Source: Chryseobacterium endalhagicum (GTDB taxonomy: Bacteria; Bacteroidota; Bacteroidia; Flavobacteriales; Weeksellaceae). Taken from it: a DNA stretch of 64,000 nt. Numbering within the stretch: the stretch's first letter is position 1; each line of letters opens with the position of its first letter. The notes beneath the pieces were generated by a model that was not told where the DNA came from, did no database searches, and saw nothing but the letters and a program-made list of their open reading frames with translations. The translations under genes and the position numbers were made by a program. Shown here in pieces: positions 50,638 through 59,114 of the stretch. The stretch lies in contig NZ_JAELVM010000003.1 in the NCBI RefSeq assembly GCF_016745235.1, positions 868,001-932,000 of the forward strand, read 5' to 3'.

Positions 50638-51099
50638 CTATTTGAAAACAAGAATCGTGTAGTTATCCTGTTCTGTTGCAGGCATTACGATTCTGATCTG
50701 TGATTTGTTTCTGAAATAATCAACATACGTTTCCCCGGTGATGATCTTCCCTTTTTCGGTCTGTTTATACCCTGCTCCGAGAACTGCCTTTAAATAAATA
50801 TCATGATCTTTTTTGTCTTTAAAACTGAATTCTATCCGGTCCTCAGACTTTTCTTCCGTATATTCAAATTTGCCGATCTTGTAGGTATAATCCGGGCTTT
50901 CGTATTCATACAGGACAAATGCAGGACTTTCTGTTTTGTCATAGTATTTATACTGATGTTTTTTAATTTCTGTTTTAAAAGCAGCCATATCAAGCCTGTT
51001 GAATCCGGCAAGCTCTTCCAGTTTGAAAGCCTGTCCCGAAACCTGAGCGTGAAACAGCATGAAAAACAGGTTGATAAAAATGATTTTCAGAGCATTCAT
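50638..51099 (-). CDS. Unknown secreted protein, 153 residues
   Basis: Not recognised. From the ATG at 51097-51099 the protein begins with a signal peptide (MNALKIIFINLFFMLFHAQ). A Lys/Tyr/Glu-rich mature part of about 130 residues without cysteine follows. The longer frame to 51228 would overlap the preceding gene and bury the signal peptide, so the later start is chosen; it lies 7 bases after the preceding stop. The short spacing suggests an operon with the 479-residue protein, both exported. Confidence 0.68.
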   Translation of the reverse strand: MNALKIIFINLFFMLFHAQVSGQAFKLEELAGFNRLDMAAFKTEIKKHQYKYYDKTESPAFVLYEYESPDYTYKIGKFEYTEEKSEDRIEFSFKDKKDHDIYLKAVLGAGYKQTEKGKIITGETYVDYFRNKSQIRIVMPATEQDNYTILVFK

Positions 51100-51106
51100 A
51101 ATCCGG

Positions 51107-52546
51107 TTATCCTTTAATATTATTTTCTTTGATAAAATTTCTGTATCTCTCTTTCCATACCGGAAATTTCTCAAATTCTGCTTTTCTGCTGACAATAATA
51201 ACGGCCCCTTCACTGAAAAGCTTTTCATCTTTGAGCATTTTCAGACCATCCATGATCGTGAGGGCACCATAAGCATTTTCATTATTTCTAACCCTGTCCA
51301 GAAGAACATCCTTATGCTGAAGTACAGCATCATTATCTTTCAGTTTTGAGATGAAACGGTTCAAATCAAGATCATCCAGATACTGAAGAGAATTTCTTAC
51401 TCCCTTTTCATACGTTTCCCTGGAAATCTTTTTTGTTTTTTCCAGCAGTGCAGCAAGCCTTAGATTATCATCAAAAGTCATTTCACCGGATACATAATCC
51501 TCCACATGATCCATATCGTACGCATTCACCGCAATAATTTCAGCTTGTCCGGGTTTCAAAAATCCATCCAGGAGAAATTTTGCGGTTTCTTTTTTTGTGT
51601 GTGTTTTTTCATAGGCATCCAGAATATCAAAAGAAATGATCTTATCCGTTACCCAGAGATCAGCCAGTGCAGCATCATACAGCGTACATTTTCTCATGGA
51701 AATCTGCTGATAGAGGAAGGCCAGACAATCGCCGCCACAATCCTTTCCCTTATTGGTTTTCTTATTGTATTCAATAGCTTTGATTACGATTTCTTTAGCC
51801 TCTTCACCGCAGAATTTAGATAATGCAAACATAAAAGCAAAATGAGAAGAGTCAGTAATATGTTCCTTCATCATCGGCAGAAACGCAGGATCCGGAAATT
51901 CTTCAATGGCTGGATACGCCTGTTTTCCGAAGCTTTTGATCAGATCAATATCATTCGGATTTTTATATTTTGCAAGATTCACAAGCAGTATGGGTGATTT
52001 TGTATCTATTACCAGTTTTCTGATTTTACCATAGAGATCATTATCCGTCGGTAAATCATAGATCAGGGCTTCAAGAAGCTCCGCATTAATAGGTTGGGCA
52101 TTCAGAGCAATTGATACCATCTCGCGGTGGAGATTCTCTTTTCCTTTTTCTGAAAAATTATCCCCGGCAGAGACACCTTCAAAAACATACGCAGATAAAA
52201 GATGTTCACTTACAGTACAACCTCCTCTATAATGTAATTTCTCCTTTGAATGAAGGTTTTTCTTAAACACATCCAGCATTTTTTCACCCTCTTTTTTATG
52301 GGCCAAAACATCAATAGCTACTGCTTTTATATGAACGTTTTTGCCTTTCTCTGCCAAGTAGACAAGTTCTGCCAAACGCGCGTCATTAAACAGTAATTCT
52401 TCCACCTTTTTTATTTCTTTGTCATCATTTGAATAAAACAATCTTGTTTTTTCAAGAGGTTTAATGATGGCAGCCGTTCTCTTTGAAACCTGAGAATAGG
52501 AATAGAAAAAGAACAGGAGTAATAACAGGCTGATAGGTCTTTTCAT
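51107..52546 (-). CDS. Unknown secreted helical-repeat protein, 479 residues
   Basis: Signal peptide about 1-19 (FFFYSYSQ). The rest is predicted mostly helical with HEAT-like periodicity (LVYLAEKGKNVHIKAVAIDV, LLVNLAKYKNPNDIDLIKSF, EIVIKAIEYNKK). A cluster of cysteines and glycines, KGKDCGGDCLAFLYQQ, lies near residue 267. No enzyme motif recognised. It is followed 7 bases later by another small exported protein. HEAT-type scaffolding is a guess from periodicity. Confidence 0.68.
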   Translation of the reverse strand: MKRPISLLLLLFFFYSYSQVSKRTAAIIKPLEKTRLFYSNDDKEIKKVEELLFNDARLAELVYLAEKGKNVHIKAVAIDVLAHKKEGEKMLDVFKKNLHSKEKLHYRGGCTVSEHLLSAYVFEGVSAGDNFSEKGKENLHREMVSIALNAQPINAELLEALIYDLPTDNDLYGKIRKLVIDTKSPILLVNLAKYKNPNDIDLIKSFGKQAYPAIEEFPDPAFLPMMKEHITDSSHFAFMFALSKFCGEEAKEIVIKAIEYNKKTNKGKDCGGDCLAFLYQQISMRKCTLYDAALADLWVTDKIISFDILDAYEKTHTKKETAKFLLDGFLKPGQAEIIAVNAYDMDHVEDYVSGEMTFDDNLRLAALLEKTKKISRETYEKGVRNSLQYLDDLDLNRFISKLKDNDAVLQHKDVLLDRVRNNENAYGALTIMDGLKMLKDEKLFSEGAVIIVSRKAEFEKFPVWKERYRNFIKENNIKG

Positions 52547-52584
52547 GGAATGGTTTGCTATTCTGTAAATGTAAAAGAATTTTG

Positions 52585-52694
52585 TTAATGTCGAACAGAA
52601 GGCATTCTATTCTTTAAAGCTTCCTGGAAAAGTTTGATCTGGTCAGGCGTAAGATCCTGTCAATCAAATCAGTTTTTGGACCTGATATATTCAT
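52585..52694 (-). pseudogene. Frameshifted small-gene remnant with duplicated leader
   Basis: Starts MNISGPKTDLID, parallel to MNIPDPKTDF of the gene at 53226-53420. A frame change near 52658 then links to QDLTPDQIKLFQEALKNR and MPSVRH with stop TAA at 52585. Read in one frame it stops after 26 residues. The upstream 50 bases, including a TAAATTTG box, match those of the gene at 53420. Confidence 0.55.
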
Positions 52695-52711
52695 GTTGTG
52701 TAATTTTAATT

Positions 52712-52719
52712 CAAATTTA
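52712..52719 (-). promoter_or_regulatory. -7 box of the remnant, duplicated leader
   Basis: TAAATTTG on the minus strand. It shares its TAA with the stop codon of the upstream gene (52717-52719). Confidence 0.45.
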
Positions 52720-53229
52720 AACGATTTCACCTGAACCAAATTTCTTTACATCATTAAAAGTTTCAAGCCTCGAATTCAAAAGTTCCAGTAAAACTTTTGC
52801 TTTGACATTTAAAATATCAACCTGTATAGATTGCTGGTTGAAGGGTGAAGACTTCCCTCCTTTTCTATTTTGATAAGCAGACTTTAAAACGATAAAAATA
52901 TGTTCAGTTGTTTTAATTCCACGGTGTCTTGTGTCCGATACATAAAATGATACAATATCACCAAAACCAACTGAAACCGGCTTCGCAAACATATGGTAAA
53001 TAATAATCTGATGATCAGTAATAGTAAGCAGGGGCTTTCTTCGAAACAATAAAACAATGGAATAGATAAGACCCAATGAGAATAGAGCAAAACCCAAATT
53101 ATGCATAACTACCATAAACACAGAATACCGATCCTGATCCAAAGAAAAAAACAGATAAACAAATACCGCAGAGATTACAAACAAGATAACGCTTGTCATT
53201 TTACTCGAATAGAAATGGAGTTCTTTCAT
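52717..53229 (-). CDS. Two-helix membrane protein with PH-like domain, unknown
   Basis: A 170-residue protein with two hydrophobic helices (about 11-31 and 42-64) followed by a soluble domain (LLTITDHQIIIYHMFAKPVS, FGDIVSFYVSDTRHRG, IFIVLKSA). This is a strand-rich pattern like bacterial PH domains and the STM3941-type small membrane proteins. Overlaps the 3' end of the upstream 64-residue gene by four bases (ATGA), so translation is coupled. Not confidently assigned. Immunity proteins of this size and topology exist, but no toxin gene is seen next to it. Confidence 0.65.
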   Translation of the reverse strand: MKELHFYSSKMTSVILFVISAVFVYLFFSLDQDRYSVFMVVMHNLGFALFSLGLIYSIVLLFRRKPLLTITDHQIIIYHMFAKPVSVGFGDIVSFYVSDTRHRGIKTTEHIFIVLKSAYQNRKGGKSSPFNQQSIQVDILNVKAKVLLELLNSRLETFNDVKKFGSGEIV

Positions 53230-53420
53230 TGGAGGCTCAGATATATCAAATCTCCATTTTTTAAAATTTCCTCCATATCCTGATTGGCTTTATCCTCTGT
53301 AAGATACGCTGAATTTTTGTATTCTTCTCTAGCTTCTACTATCCTATCTTCTTGAGATTCATTCAGATTAAATTCGTTTTCGTTCAATTTAAAATCAGTT
53401 TTCGGGTCTGGTATATTCAT
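53226..53420 (-). CDS. Small acidic protein of unknown function, 64 residues
   Basis: Begins MNIPDPKTDFKLNENEFNLN and ends NGDLIYLSLQ; acidic and probably partly helical. Preceded by an exact TAAATTTG -7 box (53438-53445) and coupled by an ATGA overlap to the membrane protein gene downstream. A related start with identical leader opens the remnant at 52694. It resembles no family I can name; an antitoxin-like or chaperone-like helper role is only a guess. Confidence 0.55.
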   Translation of the reverse strand: MNIPDPKTDFKLNENEFNLNESQEDRIVEAREEYKNSAYLTEDKANQDMEEILKNGDLIYLSLQ

Positions 53421-53437
53421 CTCGTGTGATTTTAATT

Positions 53438-53445
53438 CAAATTTA
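53438..53445 (-). promoter_or_regulatory. -7 box of the small two-gene operon
   Basis: TAAATTTG on the minus strand, 17 bases before the ATG at 53420. Confidence 0.6.
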
Positions 53446-53581
53446 AAAAAAATAGCCTAACCAAATCATGAATAGCTGTTTCGTTTGTGATGACATCAGG
53501 AAGCTTGAAGCAGGAAAATAAAAGTTTATTGAACGCAGAGTTGCAAGACAATTTTATTTCCTAGCTTTGCCTTTACCTAGA

Positions 53582-53616
53582 AATCCTTGTCAAGGTTTAA
53601 AACCTTGACAAGGATT
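53582..53616. repeat. 35-bp perfect inverted repeat
   Basis: AATCCTTGTCAAGGTTT, one A, AAACCTTGACAAGGATT: two 17-base arms with a single central base. Could act as a bidirectional transcription terminator or be a REP-like mobile palindrome. Confidence 0.9.
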
Positions 53617-53693
53617 CACAGTAGCTTCATTCTTACATTTCAGCTTCCGCCCAGCTTATTTTTAAATCTGCAATTAGATTATTTAAAACTTTT

Positions 53694-55406
53694 TTACACC
53701 ACAGGCAGCCTGAAATAAAAAGTACTTCCCTGGTTGGGAGAACTCTGCACGCCTATTTCACCGCTCTGTTTTTCTATAAAGTTTTTAGAGATGGCCAGCC
53801 CGAGGCCGGTCCCATTCTGCTGCTCTCCCGGCACCTGAAAATAGCGGTCGAAGATCTGGCGGTGGTACTTTTCATCAATTCCGCTTCCGGTGTCGGTAAT
53901 GCTGAACTGGATCATAGCATCTGCTTTCTCTACCCTGATCTTAATATTTTCATCCTGGAAGGAGTGTTTTACAGCATTGGTCAGGAAATTATTCATTACC
54001 CAGACTGTTTTATCAAAATCTGCATTCACAAAATCATCACCTGACAGATATTCCGTGCTGATGGAGATATTTTTCTGTTCCGCCAGTTTCTCAACATTTT
54101 TTACAGCTGTCTGTACCATTTCCTGTGGTGAACATTTCTCAATGGTCAGACGGATATTTCCGGTTTCTACTTGTGAAAGATTCAGCAGTTCTCCGGTGAT
54201 ATTCAGTAATCTCTGTCCGTCATCATTAATGCTTTTCAGGAGTTCTTTCTGCTGGTCATTCAATTCCCCGAATTTTTGATTTCCAAGCAGCTGTACACCC
54301 ATTTTTATGGCAGATATCGGGGTTTTCAGCTCATGGGAAATGGTTGCAATAAAATTGGTTTTAGCAAAATCAAGCTCTTTGAAAGGCGTAATATTCCGGA
54401 GAAGAATCACTTTTCCAATATATTTGGTTTCCTTTTCACCCGTTTTTACAATATTGATGGGAATAATATCCTGTTCAAAATAGTTTTCCTTATGATCGCG
54501 CACGATCTTAATAGGTTCTTTAACCGGATGGTCAATATTTTTAAGCAGCTCACGCATCAGATCATTATTCACAGCCACCTCATGAGCTGTTTTTCCGATA
54601 ATTTCCTCTTTACGGAGATTCGTGATCTTCAGAGCCTCATCATTGATCATGTAGATAAAATGGTTTTCATCCAATCCGATCACGGCATCATGCATATTGT
54701 TGACCAGCGTTTCAATACGCTTTTTCTCCATCAGCTGTCTGGAAAGGCTGCTGCTTTCGTATTCCTGCAGTTTTTCCGCCATGGTATTAAAAGAATCTGC
54801 AAGGCTGTTGAATTCTTCACTGCCTTTGAAATGAACCCTTTCGTTATAATTTTTCGCCGCAATCTGCCTGATACTGAAGGTAAGCTGATTGATAGGTTCA
54901 GCAATCGTCTGCGGAAGATTGAAAAGCAGGATAAAAGCAATCAGGAAACACACGGTTCCGAGACTGACGATCCAGAAGGTGGCATTTTCGGCAGTAATGA
55001 TAGCGATATCACTTTTTCTTTCAATACCTTTCATATTCAGGGACATGATTTTGGCAAGATCTTCACGGATCAGTTTCTCTTTTTCCGGAGCGGGATGCTG
55101 AAGATAGTTTTTGAAATGCTGATTGAGGTTTTGGGTCGCTTCCTTTTCGCCAAATTCGGTAAGATTTTTCTCCTGCATCCTGTTGTATTTCTGAAAATCC
55201 GTGATGGCAACAGCGCTGTCTGTACTTATTCTGTCCAGTGCCAGCAGCATATTTTTGGAAAATTCCAGACTGTTGTAATTGGCAGTAAGGATTTTCTCCG
55301 TATCAGATTTCAGTTTATTGATATAGACGGATCCGATGACCGACATCAAAACAATCAGTAAAAACAGGAGTCCTACGCCTAAGGTGAGTTTTGTTTTAAG
55401 TTTCAT
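53694..55406 (-). CDS. Sensor histidine kinase of the Kdp locus
   Basis: Membrane histidine kinase of 570 residues. TM1 about 7-29, periplasmic part to about 145, TM2 about 146-166, HAMP (about 168-220), PAS (about 235-345), HisKA with FIATISHELKTPISAIK (phospho-acceptor His in SHELKTP), HATPase N-box MNNFLTNAVKHS, G1 DTGSGI and G2 GTGLGLAISKNFIEKQ. It starts 5 bases after the KdpD-domain gene stop, so kinase and potassium sensor domain are separate proteins made together. In proteobacteria these parts are fused in KdpD. It probably signals to the sigma-54-type regulator upstream of kdp. Confidence 0.9.
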   Translation of the reverse strand: MKLKTKLTLGVGLLFLLIVLMSVIGSVYINKLKSDTEKILTANYNSLEFSKNMLLALDRISTDSAVAITDFQKYNRMQEKNLTEFGEKEATQNLNQHFKNYLQHPAPEKEKLIREDLAKIMSLNMKGIERKSDIAIITAENATFWIVSLGTVCFLIAFILLFNLPQTIAEPINQLTFSIRQIAAKNYNERVHFKGSEEFNSLADSFNTMAEKLQEYESSSLSRQLMEKKRIETLVNNMHDAVIGLDENHFIYMINDEALKITNLRKEEIIGKTAHEVAVNNDLMRELLKNIDHPVKEPIKIVRDHKENYFEQDIIPINIVKTGEKETKYIGKVILLRNITPFKELDFAKTNFIATISHELKTPISAIKMGVQLLGNQKFGELNDQQKELLKSINDDGQRLLNITGELLNLSQVETGNIRLTIEKCSPQEMVQTAVKNVEKLAEQKNISISTEYLSGDDFVNADFDKTVWVMNNFLTNAVKHSFQDENIKIRVEKADAMIQFSITDTGSGIDEKYHRQIFDRYFQVPGEQQNGTGLGLAISKNFIEKQSGEIGVQSSPNQGSTFYFRLPVV

Positions 55407-55411
55407 TACTT

Positions 55412-56521
55412 CTAAGATAAAATAATAATATCTATCTGCCTTTCATTCAGCCTGTTCATCAGCGTATAGATCCAGCTGTAGCCGGAAAGACGTTGCCAGA
55501 GCTTTGCATGGGGCTTTCCGATGCATACTGTGGTGATATTGTGGGCAATCACATAGTCCAGAATTCCATTGTGGACACTGCTTTCTTTCACCCGCACCAC
55601 TTTTGCGCCCAATTCCTGTGCTAAATTAAAATTATTAATCAAATACCGCTGTTTGTCGAGGGCAATTTTTTCCGGATTTTCAGATGGCTTCTGTACATAA
55701 AGAACAGTCCAGGGACTGTTGTAATAACTTGCCAGACGGGCCGTTTTCCTGATGATATTTTTCGCGATCTTTTCATTGCTGCTGATACAGGCCAGGAATT
55801 TGATAGGTTTAAAATTTTCCGTTTTAATCTCCGTTTCGACCTTTCTTTCAACGTGGGCAGCCACTTCTTTTAAAGCCAGTTCGCGGAGCTGAAGGATATG
55901 CCCGCTTTGGAAAAAATTGGTAAGTGCCGTCTGGATTTTTTCTTTTTTGTAGATTTTACCTTCTTTCAGACGGGTCAGCAGTTCATCGGCGGTAAGGTCT
56001 ATATTCACTACCTCATCAGCCAGTGCAAGGATTTTATCCGGAACGCGTTCAGCCACTTCTATTCCGGTGATTTTTTTTACTTCTTCATTGAGGCTTTCTA
56101 TATGCTGGATGTTCATCGCACTAATGACATTAATGCCGTTGTCAAGGATTTCCAGCACATCCTGCCACCTCTTTTTATTTTTTGAACCCTCCACATTAGT
56201 ATGGGCCAGTTCATCCACGAGAACAACCTCCGGATGTTCATTGATAATAGTCTGGAGGTCCATTTCTTCCAGGTTTTTACCTTTATAGAACACCGATCTT
56301 CTCGGTATTTCAGGAATTCCGTCGGTAAGGGCTACGGTTTCTGCACGGTCATGGGTTTCTACATAGCCGATTTTCACATCAATGCCGTTCCGCAGAAGAG
56401 ACTGCGCTTCCTGAAGCATCCGGAATGTTTTTCCGACGCCCGCACTCATCCCGATATAGATCTTGAATTTTCCTTTCCTGGATTTCTGAATCAATTCTAA
56501 AAAATGTTTTGCTGATGACAT
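55412..56521 (-). CDS. kdpD: KdpD sensor domain protein without kinase domain
   Basis: Cytoplasmic protein of 369 residues from the ATG at 56519-56521. The KdpD domain carries the Walker A-like IYIGMSAGVGKTFRML (about 17-32) and VLVDELAHTNVEGSKNKKRW. A universal-stress-protein-like domain follows (about 230-369: FLACISSNEKIAKNI, TVCIGKPHAKLWQRL). No transmembrane or kinase domain, unlike full KdpD (about 890 residues). The longer frame to 56581 adds a low-complexity Lys-rich leader and is less likely. Potassium or turgor input to the partner kinase is inferred from the family. Confidence 0.9.
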   Translation of the reverse strand: MSSAKHFLELIQKSRKGKFKIYIGMSAGVGKTFRMLQEAQSLLRNGIDVKIGYVETHDRAETVALTDGIPEIPRRSVFYKGKNLEEMDLQTIINEHPEVVLVDELAHTNVEGSKNKKRWQDVLEILDNGINVISAMNIQHIESLNEEVKKITGIEVAERVPDKILALADEVVNIDLTADELLTRLKEGKIYKKEKIQTALTNFFQSGHILQLRELALKEVAAHVERKVETEIKTENFKPIKFLACISSNEKIAKNIIRKTARLASYYNSPWTVLYVQKPSENPEKIALDKQRYLINNFNLAQELGAKVVRVKESSVHNGILDYVIAHNITTVCIGKPHAKLWQRLSGYSWIYTLMNRLNERQIDIIILS

Positions 56522-56650
56522 TGATTTTTTTTGCTTTATTTTTTTTAATACAAAAGGCACAAAAGGTTTATTTTCCAACACTTTAGAATGTATAAGTAAG
56601 TTACGATTATTCTGAATAAAAATGTTTCGCTGAACGATCTTGTTGATGTA
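56522..56650. other. Spacer between kdpD-type gene and repeat
   Basis: AT-rich; no gene seen. The promoter of the kdpD/kinase pair should lie here or within the adjoining repeat; no exact TAnnTTTG stood out. Confidence 0.4.
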
Positions 56651-57190
56651 TTTTATCTCCCGCAGATCACACGGATTACACAGATTTTGATAATCATCAG
56701 AATAAAAATCTTTGATTTTTTAAAAACTTATGTGATCTTCTTATTCACAATGTATTTAAACTTCAAAATAACTTAAGTGTTAAAAACTTTTGTGACTTTT
56801 GTGGTTGTTTTTTATTCACCACAGATGACACAGATTTTCACAGATGTTTAGACACTTTGTTGGACATCGCAAAGACGCAAGTTTTTTTTAAATCCGAATG
56901 CTTTAAGGCGCAAGGATTTTATCTCCGATAAAATTGTATCCCGCCGTCATAGCGACGAAGCAATCTCAAAAAATGGTTGAAAATCTTTGATTTTCTTGCG
57001 CCTTAAAAACGTGTTAAATAAAAAACCTTGCGCCCTTGCGTTTATCCAATATTATTTCAATACATGTTTACGCATATGATTCACTATAAAAATCTTTGAT
57101 TTTTTTAAACTTATATGATCTTCTTATTCACAATGTATTTAAACTTCAAAATAACTTAAGTGTTAAAAACTTTTGTGACTTTTGTGGTTA
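56651..57190 (+). repeat. Composite repeat, inverted partner of 31201-31725
   Basis: Two ~160-bp-type repeat units flank a middle part containing TTGTTGGACATCGCAAAGAC, GGCGCAAGGATTTTATCTCC, AGCGACGAAGCAATCTCAAA and CTTGCGCCCTTGCGTTTATC. The order is the same as in the inverted copy 25 kb to the left and, in part, at 12.2-12.4 kb. It lies between the porin and the kdpD-type gene. Confidence 0.9.
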
Positions 57191-57223
57191 ATTAATCACT
57201 CTTCATTATTCACTTTTCACTTT

Positions 57224-58309
57224 CTAAAACCATGCAGCCAGACTCGTCGTTACAAAGAAATTCCCCTGCTTCATCTCATCATTCTTCACAAAAATGGCAT
57301 CTTTAGACGTAAATCCTCTTGCTTCTGTACGGAAAACCACATTTTTCAGGATCGCATAATCTACATTTAAAGAATATCCGAAGGTCTGGAATCCATTGGG
57401 TGTTTTCGTGCTGATGATGACTCCGTTTTTATCGTTGTAGTATTCAAATCTTCCTGCCAGAGCCCATTTGCTGTCCAGTTGGTATTTCATTAAGACATTT
57501 GGGGTATACCAGATATTGTAGTTGCTGCTTCCTTTCTCTTTCTGTTCTGCTCCGATGTCGAAACCAAGTACGGCAGAGAATTGATCTGTCAGCTGAAAAC
57601 TTCCAAACAGGTCATGAAAGTAGCGCATTCTTTTTTCATCTTTTGCCTTATCATTTCCGATGAATGAGCTGCTGTTCAGGGTAATCTTATCATTCGGTTT
57701 GTAGGTCACCTGATGTCCGAATGAAATGGTTTGATTGCCTTCAGGTTTTGCGATGCGCTGCCAGCCGTTCAGGACCAATCCACTCAGAAACCATTTTCCG
57801 TTATCTGAAGTATAGGAAATCTTGGCTCCGGTCTCGAAATAGGGTGAATTTTCTGCGGCAAAACTTCTCGTAAGGTTTATATTGTCCTTTCCTATGGCGC
57901 TTTCCCAGCCGATATGGGAAGGCATAATTCCTGCATCAATCCACAGGTTTTTGGTCTTTGAAATTCTGATTCCCACATTCGCTTCATTGACGTAACGCAA
58001 TGCATCCTGTTCCGCAGCCATATTGTCCTGAGCATAGGTTCCGGCCATTAAAGCAACATTGGCACGGAGGTTTTCACTCTGATAATTGGCTTTGATCAAT
58101 CCTAAATTGAGATTCACTTCATTATGCCTGTTGTAGGAGTATAAAAAATTCTGGCGGAGATGATTCGCGGGCTCATTCAGATCATAGGTGTAGAACATTT
58201 CTGCATAGGCAGAAAAAGTGACTTTATTCTCTGTTTTCAATGAGTCTGATGATTGTGCTTTCGGGAAAAAAATTCCCAGCATAATTCCTAGAATAATATA
58301 TTTTTTCAT
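57224..58309 (-). CDS. Outer-membrane beta-barrel porin (OmpL/porin-2-like) of the Kdp locus
   Basis: A 361-residue exported barrel protein. Signal peptide 1-19 (FFPKAQ). The mature part is full of amphipathic strands with Tyr/Trp/Phe girdles (FSAYAEMFYTYDLNEPANHL, LWIDAGIMPSHIGWESAIG, KWFLSGLVLNGWQRIA), ending FFVTTSLAAWF with aromatic terminal residue. The pattern fits the putative beta-barrel porin-2 (OmpL-like) family. Positioned between kdpC (237 bases) and the kdpD-type gene on the same strand, so it may provide outer-membrane passage for potassium. That role is an inference. Confidence 0.82.
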   Translation of the reverse strand: MKKYIILGIMLGIFFPKAQSSDSLKTENKVTFSAYAEMFYTYDLNEPANHLRQNFLYSYNRHNEVNLNLGLIKANYQSENLRANVALMAGTYAQDNMAAEQDALRYVNEANVGIRISKTKNLWIDAGIMPSHIGWESAIGKDNINLTRSFAAENSPYFETGAKISYTSDNGKWFLSGLVLNGWQRIAKPEGNQTISFGHQVTYKPNDKITLNSSSFIGNDKAKDEKRMRYFHDLFGSFQLTDQFSAVLGFDIGAEQKEKGSSNYNIWYTPNVLMKYQLDSKWALAGRFEYYNDKNGVIISTKTPNGFQTFGYSLNVDYAILKNVVFRTEARGFTSKDAIFVKNDEMKQGNFFVTTSLAAWF

Positions 58310-58546
58310 AAAAGTTCTAAAGTTGTATCTTGTCCTGACTTTGGAAATGGAGGCGTTAAAAAAATAATTGATGTGAACGTTAAAAAAATTCTTGTGTTTG
58401 AGTGCGGGACGAAGTATGAATCAAATGAGAAATAATCTTTCCGCACGAGTTTAGAATTTTTAGAGAATATCATTTATTTTTAGCCGGAATTTCCAGGTCT
58501 TGAATTTTTCTTTCTTTTGTTTCAAGACAAAAGAAAATAGAGGTTA

Positions 58547-59104
58547 TTATTTTAATTGATCCAAAGCGATATTAAGCTTCAGTACATTGACTTTTGAAGG
58601 TCCTAAAAGTCCTAAAAACGGTTTCTCTGTCTGGTTTTTCACTAAATCTTTTACCTTTTCTTCAGAAAGATTTCTTACCTGGGCAATTTTTTTGACCTGA
58701 TACAAAGCCCCTTCTTCGGAAATATCAGGATCCAGACCGCTTCCGCTTGCCGTAACAAGCTCAACTGGAACTTTCGTATTTCCCATTTGAGGATGACTCA
58801 TTTTTAAAGTGTCAATTCTTTTCTGTACAGTTTCAAGGTATTCCTGATTACTTGGACCTTTATTGCTCCCGCCGCTCCCTGCAGCGTTATAATTAACGGA
58901 TGACGGACGACCGTGAAAATACTTATCAGACTTAAACTCCTGACCGATATTCGCATAGAATTTTTGTCCGTTTTGAGTGATGATCTCTGCATTTCCTTTC
59001 GTAGGCAATACTTTGGAACCTCCATACACGATAAGCAGATAAATTCCTATGACAGCCAGCATTACAATAGTCAGTCTGAATGCTGTAACAATATGATTTT
59101 TCAT
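58547..59104 (-). CDS. kdpC: Potassium-transporting ATPase subunit C
   Basis: Single-span subunit of the KdpFABC pump, 185 residues. N-terminal helix about 10-28, then GNAEIITQNGQKFYANIGQE, FHGRPSSVNYNAAGSGGSN, VPVELVTASGSGLDPDISEE and VNVLKLNIALDQ, all KdpC landmarks. It starts 10 bases after the kdpB stop. Confidence 0.96.
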   Translation of the reverse strand: MKNHIVTAFRLTIVMLAVIGIYLLIVYGGSKVLPTKGNAEIITQNGQKFYANIGQEFKSDKYFHGRPSSVNYNAAGSGGSNKGPSNQEYLETVQKRIDTLKMSHPQMGNTKVPVELVTASGSGLDPDISEEGALYQVKKIAQVRNLSEEKVKDLVKNQTEKPFLGLLGPSKVNVLKLNIALDQLK

Positions 59105-59114
59105 TTTTAAAATT

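Noticed and set aside
54276..55361. 361-codon plus-strand ORF
   Set aside because: Fully antisense to the histidine kinase gene, whose motifs are unmistakable. No family signal in the antisense frame.
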